From NCBI RefSeq assembly GCF_900119165.1, contig NZ_FPJG01000006.1, positions 8,992,001-9,056,000 on the forward strand: a stretch of DNA of 64,000 bases, given 5' to 3'. Made by a program: the position numbers and the translations under genes. The DNA is from Amycolatopsis australiensis (GTDB lineage Bacteria; Actinomycetota; Actinomycetes; Mycobacteriales; Pseudonocardiaceae). Shown here piece by piece: positions 1 to 6,883 of the stretch. The notes under the pieces are model-generated. The model did no database searches and had not been told where the DNA came from. It was given only the letters and a program-made list of their open reading frames with translations. Every line of letters begins with the position of its first letter. Position 1 is the stretch's first letter.

Positions 1-133
1 CGACGCCGAGGCTTTCCTTGCGCTCGGCGAGGACGTCACCCGTGCCGGCGTCGCGCACCACGGCGCCGTAGCCGGCTGGGCCCGGGTTACCTCGGGAACC
101 GCCGTCGGCTTCCACGATGACGTGCGAGGTCAC
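1..133 (-). CDS. RNase H family protein, N-terminal fragment
   Basis: The N-terminus of a reverse-strand gene that runs off the left edge. The 44 visible residues begin from GTG and include the RNase HI signature DGGSRGNPGPAG, whose Asp is the first catalytic metal ligand. In actinobacteria this domain is usually fused to a C-terminal phosphoglycerate-mutase-like acid phosphatase (the Rv2228c type). That part is outside the window, so the fusion is inferred only from the neighbours. The GTG overlaps the stop of the upstream zinc-ribbon gene as GTGA, which implies translational coupling. It would remove RNA from RNA:DNA hybrids in the cytoplasm. Confidence 0.85.
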   Translation of the reverse strand, partial: MTSHVIVEADGGSRGNPGPAGYGAVVRDAGTGDVLAERKESLGV

Positions 134-867
134 AGACCCGACTCCAGGGTCCGGACCAGGATCGCGCCGCAGTTCTCGCACTGGATGACGTCGTCCTCCG
201 GCGCGGCCTTGATCTCGTTGATCGTGTTGCGGTCCAGCTCCAGCTGGCAGGCGCCGCAGCGGCGGGCACGCAGCAGCGCGGCCCCGATGCCCTTGTGCTC
301 GCGGACCCGCTCGTACAGCTTGAGCAGCGGTTCCGGGAAGCGCGGCAGCAGCTTCGCGCGGTCTTCGTCGCGGCGCGCGCGGGTGGTGTCGAGGTCCTTG
401 AACGCCTCGTCGCGGCGGGCGATCGCGGCGGCGACCTCGGCCTCGGCCTTGTCGACCTCGGCGCCGGTGCGCTGGGCGTCCAGGCCGAGGGCCTCACGCT
501 GTTCCATCAGCTCCAGCAGGTCGTCTTCGAGCGCGCTCTGGCGGCGTTCCAGCGACTGCAGCTCGTGCTCGATGTCGGTCATCTGCTTCGAGTTCACCGA
601 GCCGGACGCCAGGAGCTTGCGGTCGCGGTCCTCGCGGGCGCGGACCGACTCGATCTCCTTCTCCTGCCGGGCGATCTCGCGGTCGAGATCGGACGCGGCG
701 GTCTGGACCGACACGAGCGCGTCGCGGCGCTCGCGGACGGTCTTCTCCCCCGCGTCGATCTCGGCCAGCTCGGGCAGGGTGCGGCGGCGGTGCGCGGTGC
801 GCGAGAGCTCGGCGTCCACCTTGGCGAGCTCGAGCAACTGGCGCTGCACGGCGGGTTCGGCCTTCAC
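130..867 (-). CDS. C4-type zinc-ribbon coiled-coil protein
   Basis: A 245-residue protein. The first ~190 residues are charged heptad-like helix rich in Glu, Arg and Ala, typical of a long coiled-coil hairpin. The C-terminus carries CGAC and CENC, a four-cysteine zinc ribbon. This is the DUF164/CdsZ-like family (Rv2229c type), found between nif3 and RNase H in many actinobacteria. Its molecular role is poorly defined. A nucleic-acid or nascent-chain binding role is suggested for the family but nothing here proves it. The start is GTG, 9 bp after the Nif3 stop, and the 3' end overlaps the RNase H start, so the three genes form an operon. Confidence 0.85.
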   Translation of the reverse strand: MKAEPAVQRQLLELAKVDAELSRTAHRRRTLPELAEIDAGEKTVRERRDALVSVQTAASDLDREIARQEKEIESVRAREDRDRKLLASGSVNSKQMTDIEHELQSLERRQSALEDDLLELMEQREALGLDAQRTGAEVDKAEAEVAAAIARRDEAFKDLDTTRARRDEDRAKLLPRFPEPLLKLYERVREHKGIGAALLRARRCGACQLELDRNTINEIKAAPEDDVIQCENCGAILVRTLESGL

Positions 868-876
868 GGTGCTCCT

Positions 877-1698
877 CTAAATCGATGTGCGCTCGGCGCG
901 GACGGTCCACGGGTCGGTGCACCGCGTGGACACGTGAACGTCGACGTTACCCGCAAACGCGTGCCCGATGACCGCCGAGGCCTGCGCGCACCACGGCCAT
1001 TCGCTGGCCCAGTGGGTCAGCCCGACCAGCGCGGGCACCCGGCCGGGGTGCGCGAGGTGCTCACCGGCGGGGTGATGCCGCAGGTCGGCGGTGACGAAGG
1101 CGTCGACGCCGGCCGCGGTGGCCTGCGTGAGGTAGGAGTCGCCGGCGCCGCCGGACACGGCGACGGTGCGGATCGGGCGGTCCGGGTCGCCGGCCCCGAG
1201 CACGCCGGGCACGGTCGCGGGCAGGGCGTCGGCGACGCGCTGGACGAACGTCGCGAACGGCTCGGGCGCGGGCAGTTCACCGAGGCGGCCGATGCCGGTG
1301 ACGCCGTCGGCGTGGGGTGCCAGCGGGCCGGTGACGCGCAGCCCGATGGCCTGCGCGAGGGCGTCCGAGACGCCGGGGTCGGCGGAGTCGGCGTTGGTGT
1401 GCGCGCAGTAGAGGGCGATGCCCGCGCGGATCATGCGGTGCACCAGCGCGCCCTTGGCGGTGTCGGCGGGCACGCCGTGCACGCCGCGCAGCAGCAGCGG
1501 GTGGTGCGCGACGATCAGCTGCGCGCCGAGCTGTTCGGCTTCCTCGACGGTCTCGGCGACCGGGTCGACGCAGCAGAGCACGCGCGTGACCGGCTCGGCG
1601 GGGTCGCCGCAGACGAGGCCGACGGCGTCCCACGACTCGGCGAGCGCGGGCGGGTAGGCCTGCTCCAGGGCGGTGATGATTTCGGAAAGGGCGGGCAC
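877..1698 (-). CDS. Nif3-like dinuclear metal centre protein
   Basis: A 273-residue Nif3/YbgI family protein. The N-terminal ESWDAVGLVCGDP block, the metal-ligand stretch VAHHPLLLRG and the YCAHTNAD block are all present, as is the late HHPAGEH segment. The family forms toroidal hexamers with a dimetal site. Its biological substrate is unknown; GTP cyclohydrolase-like activity has been suggested for homologs. I chose GTG 1698 (VPALSEII) because the longer upstream reading frame has composition unlike this family and would overlap the divergent chorismate mutase. It is the first gene of the nif3-zinc ribbon-RNase H operon. Confidence 0.88.
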   Translation of the reverse strand: MPALSEIITALEQAYPPALAESWDAVGLVCGDPAEPVTRVLCCVDPVAETVEEAEQLGAQLIVAHHPLLLRGVHGVPADTAKGALVHRMIRAGIALYCAHTNADSADPGVSDALAQAIGLRVTGPLAPHADGVTGIGRLGELPAPEPFATFVQRVADALPATVPGVLGAGDPDRPIRTVAVSGGAGDSYLTQATAAGVDAFVTADLRHHPAGEHLAHPGRVPALVGLTHWASEWPWCAQASAVIGHAFAGNVDVHVSTRCTDPWTVRAERTSI

Positions 1699-1729
1699 CG
1701 GGGGATCTTCGCATGTACGGTGCCGGGCC

Positions 1730-2287
1730 ATGCGGGTACTGGTGGTGCTCCTGGCGGTGGTCTCCGGTCTGGTCCTGGCCTCGGTCCCGGCTTCGGCTTC
1801 GGGGTCGTCGCTGTGGCGGCTGACGGACCTGGCGGCCCAGCGCGTCCGCATCGCGGACAAGGTGGCGGCGGCGAAGTACGGCACGCCGTCACCGATCGAC
1901 GACCCGGCGCGCGAGCAGCAGATCTACGACTCGGTGGCCGCACGTGCCCCGGGTCTCGGCCTCGACCCGGCGGACGCGGTGCGCTTCTTCCGCGCCCAGA
2001 TCGAGGCGAACAAGCTGGTCCAGCGCGGGCTGTACGCGCGGTGGGACGCGCACCCGTCCTCGGCGCCCAGGACGCGGCCGGACCTGGGCGAGATCCGCCC
2101 GGTGATCGACCGCCTCAACACGGACCTGCTGACGGAACTGGCGGCGACGCGGCCGGCCCGCACGGCCCGGTCGTGCCCGGCGCACGAGCTGGTGGCGGCG
2201 GGAGTGGCGGACGTGGTGCACCACTTCGACGCCCTGCACGCGCGGGCACTGACCGGAGCCGCCCGGGCGGCCTGCATCACCCGTTAA
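1730..2287 (+). CDS. secreted chorismate mutase, AroQ gamma type
   Basis: A 185-residue protein. The first ~23 residues are a signal peptide ending in ASA, and the rest is an all-helical AroQ domain resembling the exported *MtCM of M. tuberculosis. Visible conserved elements include the early LAAQRVRIADKVAAAKY helix with Arg and Lys, and the VRFFRAQIEANK helix. The enzyme converts chorismate to prephenate. In the secreted class the substrate supply outside the cytoplasm is unclear. Two late cysteines (in SCPAHE and AACIT) could form the disulfide seen in this class. The start is the ATG just before the signal peptide. It is divergent from nif3 by 31 bp and is followed by a hairpin. Confidence 0.85.
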   Translation: MRVLVVLLAVVSGLVLASVPASASGSSLWRLTDLAAQRVRIADKVAAAKYGTPSPIDDPAREQQIYDSVAARAPGLGLDPADAVRFFRAQIEANKLVQRGLYARWDAHPSSAPRTRPDLGEIRPVIDRLNTDLLTELAATRPARTARSCPAHELVAAGVADVVHHFDALHARALTGAARAACITR

Positions 2288-2288
2288 G

Positions 2289-2327
2289 GGCGCTCCGGCG
2301 GCGGGGGGCACCGCCGCCGCGAGCGCC
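2289..2327. terminator. hairpin terminator after chorismate mutase
   Basis: GGCGCTC and GGCGGCGG pair with CCGCCGCC and GAGCGCC around a GGGGCA loop, starting 2 bp after the chorismate mutase stop. It has no U-tract, as is usual in high-GC actinobacteria. It also lies just downstream of the reverse-strand Cys-rich micro-ORF, so it could serve both. Confidence 0.6.
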
Positions 2328-2336
2328 GGTGGAGCG

Positions 2337-2399
2337 TCAGTTGCAGTTGCCGCAGCAGCCGCAGCCCTGACCAGTGCACTTCGAGCAGCATCCGTGCAT
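2337..2399 (-). CDS. 20-residue cysteine-rich peptide (micro-ORF)
   Basis: A complete ATG-to-TGA frame of 20 codons. Cysteines sit at positions 4, 5, 8, 13, 15, 16 and 19, giving the pattern CC-x2-C-x4-C-x-CC-x2-C. The other residues are mainly Gly, Asn, Thr, Lys, Ser and one His. A strong Shine-Dalgarno AAGGAG lies 7 nt before the ATG, which argues for translation. There is no signal peptide. The pattern resembles tiny metallothionein-like metal-binding peptides. I do not recognise a named family. The next reverse-strand gene is more than 600 bp away across the chorismate mutase locus, so a leader-peptide role is unlikely. Too short for composition statistics. Confidence 0.55.
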   Translation of the reverse strand: MHGCCSKCTGQGCGCCGNCN

Positions 2400-2502
2400 G
2401 ATCGCTCTCCTTCCGGTTCACGTCCTCGCGCGATCGACGCTAAGTGCCCGGCGCGGCCCCGGGGTACCGCCGAGCGAGCGGGTGACCGGGTGAACCCGGT
2501 GG

Positions 2503-2694
2503 TTACGCTGACGACGTGCCGCACATCGTCTTCGCCGTGGTGGCGACGGCGACCTGCCTGGTGCAGGCGTAGGCCGAGAGCAATTGCTTCGGCGTCACGC
2601 ACAGGTCCGTTTCGGCCTGGCTGCCGTCGGAGTTCGGGATGCCCGCCTTCTCGCGGACCTTCTTGGCGATGTACGACGGCCGGGGCGAGAACAA
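2503..2694 (-). CDS. possible small hypothetical protein, start unclear
   Basis: A 63-codon frame with GC-rich third positions over most of its length, ending SAYACTRQVAV...TMCGTSSA. Not recognised. The only in-frame start is TTG 2694, with no ribosome binding site. A better ATG at 2710 with GAGGGG upstream lies in the neighbouring frame, so a +1 frameshift, sequencing error or decayed gene are all possible. It sits in the 480-bp stretch between chorismate mutase and ptpA, which otherwise contains only the Cys-rich micro-ORF and the hairpin. Confidence 0.3.
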   Translation of the reverse strand: MFSPRPSYIAKKVREKAGIPNSDGSQAETDLCVTPKQLLSAYACTRQVAVATTAKTMCGTSSA

Positions 2695-2768
2695 TGGTGC
2701 GCTTGACCATCTTGCCCCTCTTGCCGCGCCTGTGAGGTGGCCAAGCCGGCACAGTTACGCTCCGGAGC

Positions 2769-3245
2769 GTGAAGGACGAAAAGGTGCCGAAGCTGGTCTT
2801 CGTCTGCTCCGGCAACATCTGCCGCTCCCCGATGGCCGAGCTGGTGTTCCGTGCCCGGCTCGAAGACGCCGGGCTGGCCGACGCCGTTCGCGTCGCCAGC
2901 GCCGGCACCGGTCCGTGGCACGTCGGGGAGCCCGCCGACAAGCGCGCCCGGGCGACGTTGAAGGCGCACGGCTACCCCACCGCGCACGTCGCCTCCGAGG
3001 TGTCGGATGACGACCTCGCCGCCGACCTGCTGCTGGCCGCCGACTCGGGGCACGCCGAATTCCTGCGCTCGCGCGTCGACGACCCCGCGAAGGTGCGGCT
3101 GCTGCGGTCGTTCGACCCGTCGGCTCCCGAAGGCGCCGAGGTCCCGGACCCCTACTACGGCGGTGACGACGGCTTCGAGGACGTCCTCGCCATGATCGAA
3201 CGCTCGGTGCCCGGCCTGCTCGAGTGGGTCCGTTCGCGCGGCTGA
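2769..3245 (+). CDS. ptpA: low-molecular-weight protein tyrosine phosphatase
   Basis: A 158-residue LMW-PTP. The P-loop CSGNICRS places nucleophile Cys13 and Arg19, and the general-acid motif DPYY is at 117-120. The length is normal for the family. It dephosphorylates phosphotyrosine proteins. In mycobacteria the homolog PtpA is paired with the kinase-like PtkA, but no ptkA homolog is visible here. The start is GTG, giving MKDEKVPKLVFVCSGN. It is followed 49 bp later by the SURF1 gene, the same order as Rv2234-Rv2235 from memory. Confidence 0.92.
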   Translation: MKDEKVPKLVFVCSGNICRSPMAELVFRARLEDAGLADAVRVASAGTGPWHVGEPADKRARATLKAHGYPTAHVASEVSDDDLAADLLLAADSGHAEFLRSRVDDPAKVRLLRSFDPSAPEGAEVPDPYYGGDDGFEDVLAMIERSVPGLLEWVRSRG

Positions 3246-3294
3246 AAGTCACACCGGCGGGCGGCCCGGGCGGGGCACGGCCTACCGTGGTGGG

Positions 3295-4122
3295 GTGCGG
3301 TTGCGGTTCCTGCTCCGGCCCGGGTGGCTGGCTCTGACGGCGGTGGTGTTCACCTTCGCCATCTGCTGCTTCACGCTGCTTTCCCCCTGGCAGTTCAGCC
3401 GCAACGCCGAGCGCGAGCAGCAGAACGCCGCGCTGGAGGCGTCGTTCACCGCGCCGCCCGTGCCGCTCGCCCAGCTGCTGCCGCCCGGCTCCGCGCCCGA
3501 TCAGCGGACCGAATGGCACCTCGTCTCGATCACCGGCCGGTACCTGCCGGACAAGGAGGTCGTCGCGCGGCTGCGAACCGTCCAGGGTGAGGGTGCCTTC
3601 GAGGTGCTGACGCCGATGCGGACCACCGACGGGACGGTCGTCCTGATCGACCGGGGGTACGTGCGGCTCGACAGCAAGTCCGGCGCGCTGCCGTTCGCGC
3701 CGCCGCCGCCGGGGACCGTGCAGGTCACCGCGCGGGTGCGCAGCGACGAGACCGACCCGAAGAACCGCGACGCCTTCGCCGACGCCTCGACCGGCGGGCA
3801 GCTGCAGAGCTACGTCGTCGACTCGCGGGTGGTCGCGCGGGCCGGGCACCTCGACATCCGGCCCGGGTACTTCCAGCTCGACACCGGCCAGCCCGGCGTG
3901 CTGGGCGCGCTGCCGCTGCCGCAGACCGACTCGGGGCCGTTCCTGTCGTACGCGCTGCAGTGGATCGCCTTCGGGGCGATGGCGCTGCTCGGCTGGCTGT
4001 ACTTCACCGTGCGGGAGCTGAAGCCGGGCGGGGCGCTGGCGACGTCCGAGCCGACGCGCCGCAAGTCCGTCGCCGAGATCCTGGCCGAGGACGAACTGGC
4101 CGAAAGCGGCCGGCAGCAGTAG
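3295..4122 (+). CDS. SURF1 family membrane protein
   Basis: A 275-residue protein with an N-terminal TM helix (about 10-30), a large outside domain and a second TM helix at about 222-242, the two-TM SURF1/Shy1 layout. Conserved blocks visible are the SPWQFSRN segment after TM1, the central VLIDRGYVRL and the pre-TM2 YALQWIAFG. SURF1 proteins help assemble haem-copper cytochrome c oxidase, probably by handling haem a. No oxidase genes lie nearby. The C-terminal ~35 residues are cytoplasmic and charged. Start GTG 3295. It ends just before a perfect palindrome shared with the convergent gene. Confidence 0.85.
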   Translation: MRLRFLLRPGWLALTAVVFTFAICCFTLLSPWQFSRNAEREQQNAALEASFTAPPVPLAQLLPPGSAPDQRTEWHLVSITGRYLPDKEVVARLRTVQGEGAFEVLTPMRTTDGTVVLIDRGYVRLDSKSGALPFAPPPPGTVQVTARVRSDETDPKNRDAFADASTGGQLQSYVVDSRVVARAGHLDIRPGYFQLDTGQPGVLGALPLPQTDSGPFLSYALQWIAFGAMALLGWLYFTVRELKPGGALATSEPTRRKSVAEILAEDELAESGRQQ

Positions 4123-4125
4123 GCG

Positions 4126-4151
4126 CCCGGCGTGGCCGCGGCCACGCCGGG
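4126..4151. terminator. bidirectional terminator palindrome
   Basis: A perfect 26-bp inverted repeat, CCCGGCGTGGCCG followed directly by its complement. It lies 3 bp after the SURF1 stop and 7 bp before the end of the convergent secreted-protein gene, so it can terminate both. Confidence 0.65.
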
Positions 4152-4158
4152 ACGCCCG

Positions 4159-4596
4159 TCAGCCGCCGCAGGCCGCGACCGGTTGCACGTCCAAGAAGGC
4201 GTCGATGGTCTCCCCGGTGGTGTGGTTGACCGCGTGCGCGGTCATGTGCTGGACGGTGCCCGGCTGGTTGGCCGTCGGGTGCTGCTCCCGGATCCCGGTG
4301 GTGGCCGAGACGTCGTCGCCGGTGAAGAAGACCAGCCCGTTGTCGGCGAAGGTGATCGTCCAGACCTGACCGGCGACGTTCGTGTGGATCTCGAACTCCT
4401 CGCCGACGACGAACGAGCCGCCCGGGCCGTCGTCGTCGTGCTTGGACTTCAGCGTCCACGACGTGCCGAGGGTGCCGACGTCGTCCTTCTCGTAAGTGGG
4501 GCCGCAGCGCCGGCCCTGGGCTTCGGCGTTCCCGGTCACGCCGAGGGTGAGCAGGCTCGCGGCGACCACGCCGGCCGCAATGTGCTTGTACCGCAC
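4159..4596 (-). CDS. small secreted hypothetical protein
   Basis: A 145-residue protein with a clear Sec signal peptide (MRYKHIAAGVVAASLLTLG...AEA). The mature part is ~120 residues with two cysteines (RRCGP near the N-terminus and AACGG at the C-terminus), suited to one disulfide, and many Thr, Val and Asp residues consistent with a beta fold. I do not recognise a family. The GTG start is supported by GGGAGGA upstream. It is convergent with SURF1 and upstream of the cobD 3' end without overlap. Confidence 0.7.
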   Translation of the reverse strand: MRYKHIAAGVVAASLLTLGVTGNAEAQGRRCGPTYEKDDVGTLGTSWTLKSKHDDDGPGGSFVVGEEFEIHTNVAGQVWTITFADNGLVFFTGDDVSATTGIREQHPTANQPGTVQHMTAHAVNHTTGETIDAFLDVQPVAACGG

Positions 4597-4661
4597 GGAT
4601 TCCTCCCGTTTCGTTGTGAAGCGTCGCTACGCCCGTCGATACGGGGAGGAGTTACAGCGCT

Positions 4662-5558
4662 TCAGCGGAAGCGGCGCCGGAAACCGGTCAGCACGGCCAG
4701 CACCACCGAAGTCACCCCGGCCAGCCAGCCCACCACCCGGGACAGCTCGACCGCCCGCGTGACGTGGCCCGCGTCCGGGTTGCGGCCCACGCCCAGCACC
4801 GGCAGCTCCGCCACCCCGTGCGGGTACACCGTCCGGCCGCCGACGCGGATCTCCAGCGCGCCCGCGAACGCCGCCTCGACGCGGCCCGCGTTCGGGCTCG
4901 GGTGGGCGATCGTGTCGCGGCGCCACGCCCGCCACGCGCCGCCCGCCGAGCCGCCCACCACCGGGGCCGCCAGCACCGTCAGTGCCGCCGCCACGCGGGT
5001 CGGGACCAGGTGGACCAGCTCGTCGAGCCGGTCGATCGCCCAGTGGCCCCGGCCGCCCGCGCGGGCGCGGCGCAGCAGGCTCACCGCCCGCGCGCCCAGC
5101 AGCCCCGGCACGCCCGCCACCGCGCCCCACACCAGCGGGGCGACGACCGCGTCCGACGTGTTCTCCGCCAGCGTCTCCACCGAGGCGCGGGACAGCGCGA
5201 TCGCGCCGAGCCCGTCGGCCACCCGGGGGTCCAGTTCGGACAGTGTCGAGCGCGCCGGTTCGAAGCGGCACTCCTCGAGGTCGCGGGCCAGTTCCGTGCC
5301 CTGCATCGCCAGCCCGGCCGCGCCGAGGACCGCCCACGTCGACACCGCCGTCGCCGACGCCTGCACCAGCGGGCGGCCGCGGCCGGCCCGTTCGAGCAGC
5401 ACGCCGCCCGCGACCAGGGCGGCGGCCAGTGCCGCGCCCGAGCCCGGGCGGTGCGCCAGACGGCGGAACGCCGTCACCGGCAGCCGACGGCGCGGGTCGC
5501 CGAGAGCGCCGTCGGCCGCCACACCCAACACCAGTCCGATCGCGCGCGCCGCGCTCAC
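4662..5558 (-). CDS. cobD: adenosylcobinamide-phosphate synthase CobD/CbiB
   Basis: A 298-residue polytopic membrane protein of the CobD/CbiB family, which attaches the aminopropanol arm to adenosylcobyric acid in B12 synthesis. Seen: the N-terminal LGDPRRRLPVTAFRR region, the NTSDAVVAPLVWGAVAGVPG block with its conserved Asn, and the C-terminal AFAGALEIRVGG region. The length is normal for actinobacterial CobD. Other cobalamin genes are absent from the window. The neighbourhood matches the isolated cobD near ptpA and SURF1 in mycobacteria (Rv2236c). Start GTG 5558. Confidence 0.9.
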   Translation of the reverse strand: MSAARAIGLVLGVAADGALGDPRRRLPVTAFRRLAHRPGSGAALAAALVAGGVLLERAGRGRPLVQASATAVSTWAVLGAAGLAMQGTELARDLEECRFEPARSTLSELDPRVADGLGAIALSRASVETLAENTSDAVVAPLVWGAVAGVPGLLGARAVSLLRRARAGGRGHWAIDRLDELVHLVPTRVAAALTVLAAPVVGGSAGGAWRAWRRDTIAHPSPNAGRVEAAFAGALEIRVGGRTVYPHGVAELPVLGVGRNPDAGHVTRAVELSRVVGWLAGVTSVVLAVLTGFRRRFR

Positions 5559-5598
5559 CCATGCCCCCCGGCAGCAGAAAGTCCCGTCGCCGACGAGG

Positions 5599-6282
5599 CT
5601 ACTCGACCAGTGCCGCGATCTCCTCGCGCGCCTGGACGACGATGTCCCGCATCGCCCGCTCCGCCCGGTCCGCGTCCCCCTCGGCCACCGCCGCGGCCAC
5701 CTCGGCGTGCAGCGCCACGGCCTCCGGCTGCGGCTCCGGTGGCATCAGCCCGTGCCCGGTCCGCCCGGTCAGCACCTCCGCCACGACCTCGGACAGCTGG
5801 GCGAACATCGGGTTCCGCGACGCGGTCAGCAGCAGGTCGTGGAAGGCGATGTCGAAGCCGAGGAACGTGGTGAGGTCGCGGGCCTTCGCCGTCCGGGCCA
5901 GCCGCTCGCCCAGTGCGCCGAGCCGGCCACGCTCCTCCGGTGTCGCGCGCAGGGCGGCGTACCGCGCCGCGCACGGCTCGATCGCCGAGCGCAGCTCGTT
6001 GAGCGTCGCGAGTGCCGCCGGGCGCGCGGGCCCGTCGAGCTGCCAGCGGATCAGCCGCGGGTCGTAGTGGTTCCACTCGGCCGGTTCCCGGACGATCACG
6101 CCGACCCGCCGCTTGCTGCTGGTCAGCTGCATCGTCTCGAGCACGCGGACGACTTCGCGCGCGACCGTCCGCGAAGCGCCGAAGCGCTCCTGAAGCTCTT
6201 CGGAGCGCAAGACGGTGCCCGGCGCCAGGGAGCCGTTCGCGATCGCCGCGCCCAGCGCGTCCAGGACCTGCTCGTGCCTCAC
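5599..6282 (-). CDS. GntR/FadR-family gluconate regulator
   Basis: A 227-residue protein with an N-terminal winged helix-turn-helix (LRSEELQERFGASRTVAREVVR) and a C-terminal all-helical FCD effector domain. The FCD metal-ligand pattern is visible: Asp in the FDIAFHDLLL helix and His in the late VALHAEVAAAV helix. Divergent orientation from gluconokinase and permease genes, with two identical boxes in between, suggests it represses them and is relieved by gluconate or a phosphorylated derivative. I prefer GTG 6282; TTG 6291 is an in-frame alternative three codons earlier. Confidence 0.85.
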   Translation of the reverse strand: MRHEQVLDALGAAIANGSLAPGTVLRSEELQERFGASRTVAREVVRVLETMQLTSSKRRVGVIVREPAEWNHYDPRLIRWQLDGPARPAALATLNELRSAIEPCAARYAALRATPEERGRLGALGERLARTAKARDLTTFLGFDIAFHDLLLTASRNPMFAQLSEVVAEVLTGRTGHGLMPPEPQPEAVALHAEVAAAVAEGDADRAERAMRDIVVQAREEIAALVE

Positions 6283-6311
6283 GAAGCCCAACCTAGCCGT
6301 CTGATTCGATT

Positions 6312-6343
6312 AAGTAGTACTTCATCTTGAATAAGTAGTACTT
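6312..6343. promoter_or_regulatory. two operator boxes for the GntR-type regulator
   Basis: AAGTAGTACTT occurs at 6312-6322 and again at 6333-6343. Each box is palindromic around its centre (AAGTA-N-TACTT). The repeat distance is 21 bp, two helical turns, so two dimers would bind on the same face. The pair lies in the short AT-rich gap between the divergent regulator and gluconokinase genes. Confidence 0.7.
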
Positions 6344-6385
6344 TTGAGCTTGACTCACCTGGGCACAACGAAGTGGGAGGTGCGG

Positions 6386-6883
6386 ATGACCGTCATCGTG
6401 GTGATGGGGGTGTCAGGCTCCGGCAAGACGACGATCGGCACGGCGCTCGCGCGGGCACTGGACGTCGGCTACGCCGAGGCGGACACGTTCCATCCGAAGG
6501 CCAACATCGAGAAGATGACCGCCGGCCACCCGCTGACCGACGAAGACCGTGCCCCCTGGCTCGAAGCCATCGCCGGCTGGATCCGCGACCACCAGGCCGG
6601 CGGCGGCGTCGTGACGTCCTCGGCGCTCAAGCGCCGGTACCGCGACGTGCTGAGAAGCGGTGGCGACGTCTGGTTCGCCCACCTCCAGGTCGACCGCGCG
6701 CTCCTGGCCGAGCGCATGAAGACCCGCACCGGTCACTTCATGCCGGTGTCGCTGCTGGACTCGCAGCTCGCCGACCTGGAGCCCCTCCAGCCGGACGAGT
6801 CCGGCGCCGTCTTCGACAACACGGGCGGCACTCCCCAGGAGATCACCGAAGCCGTCCTGACCGCATTCCGGGAGCGCTCATGA
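6386..6883 (+). CDS. gntK: gluconokinase
   Basis: A 165-residue carbohydrate kinase of the GntK family. The Walker A is GVSGSGKT at residues 8-15, followed by ADTFHPKANIEKM, which contacts substrate in this family, and by SSALKRRYRDVLR. It phosphorylates D-gluconate to 6-phosphogluconate for the pentose phosphate pathway. ATG 6386 is chosen because the P-loop follows at the normal distance and GGGAGG lies 6 nt before it. The gene overlaps the permease start as ATGA. Confidence 0.93.
   Translation: MTVIVVMGVSGSGKTTIGTALARALDVGYAEADTFHPKANIEKMTAGHPLTDEDRAPWLEAIAGWIRDHQAGGGVVTSSALKRRYRDVLRSGGDVWFAHLQVDRALLAERMKTRTGHFMPVSLLDSQLADLEPLQPDESGAVFDNTGGTPQEITEAVLTAFRERS

Noticed and set aside
4132..6330. 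732-codon open frame on the forward strand
   Set aside because: Antisense to cobD and the GntR gene; Arg/Pro/Ser-rich composition typical of GC-skewed shadow frames.
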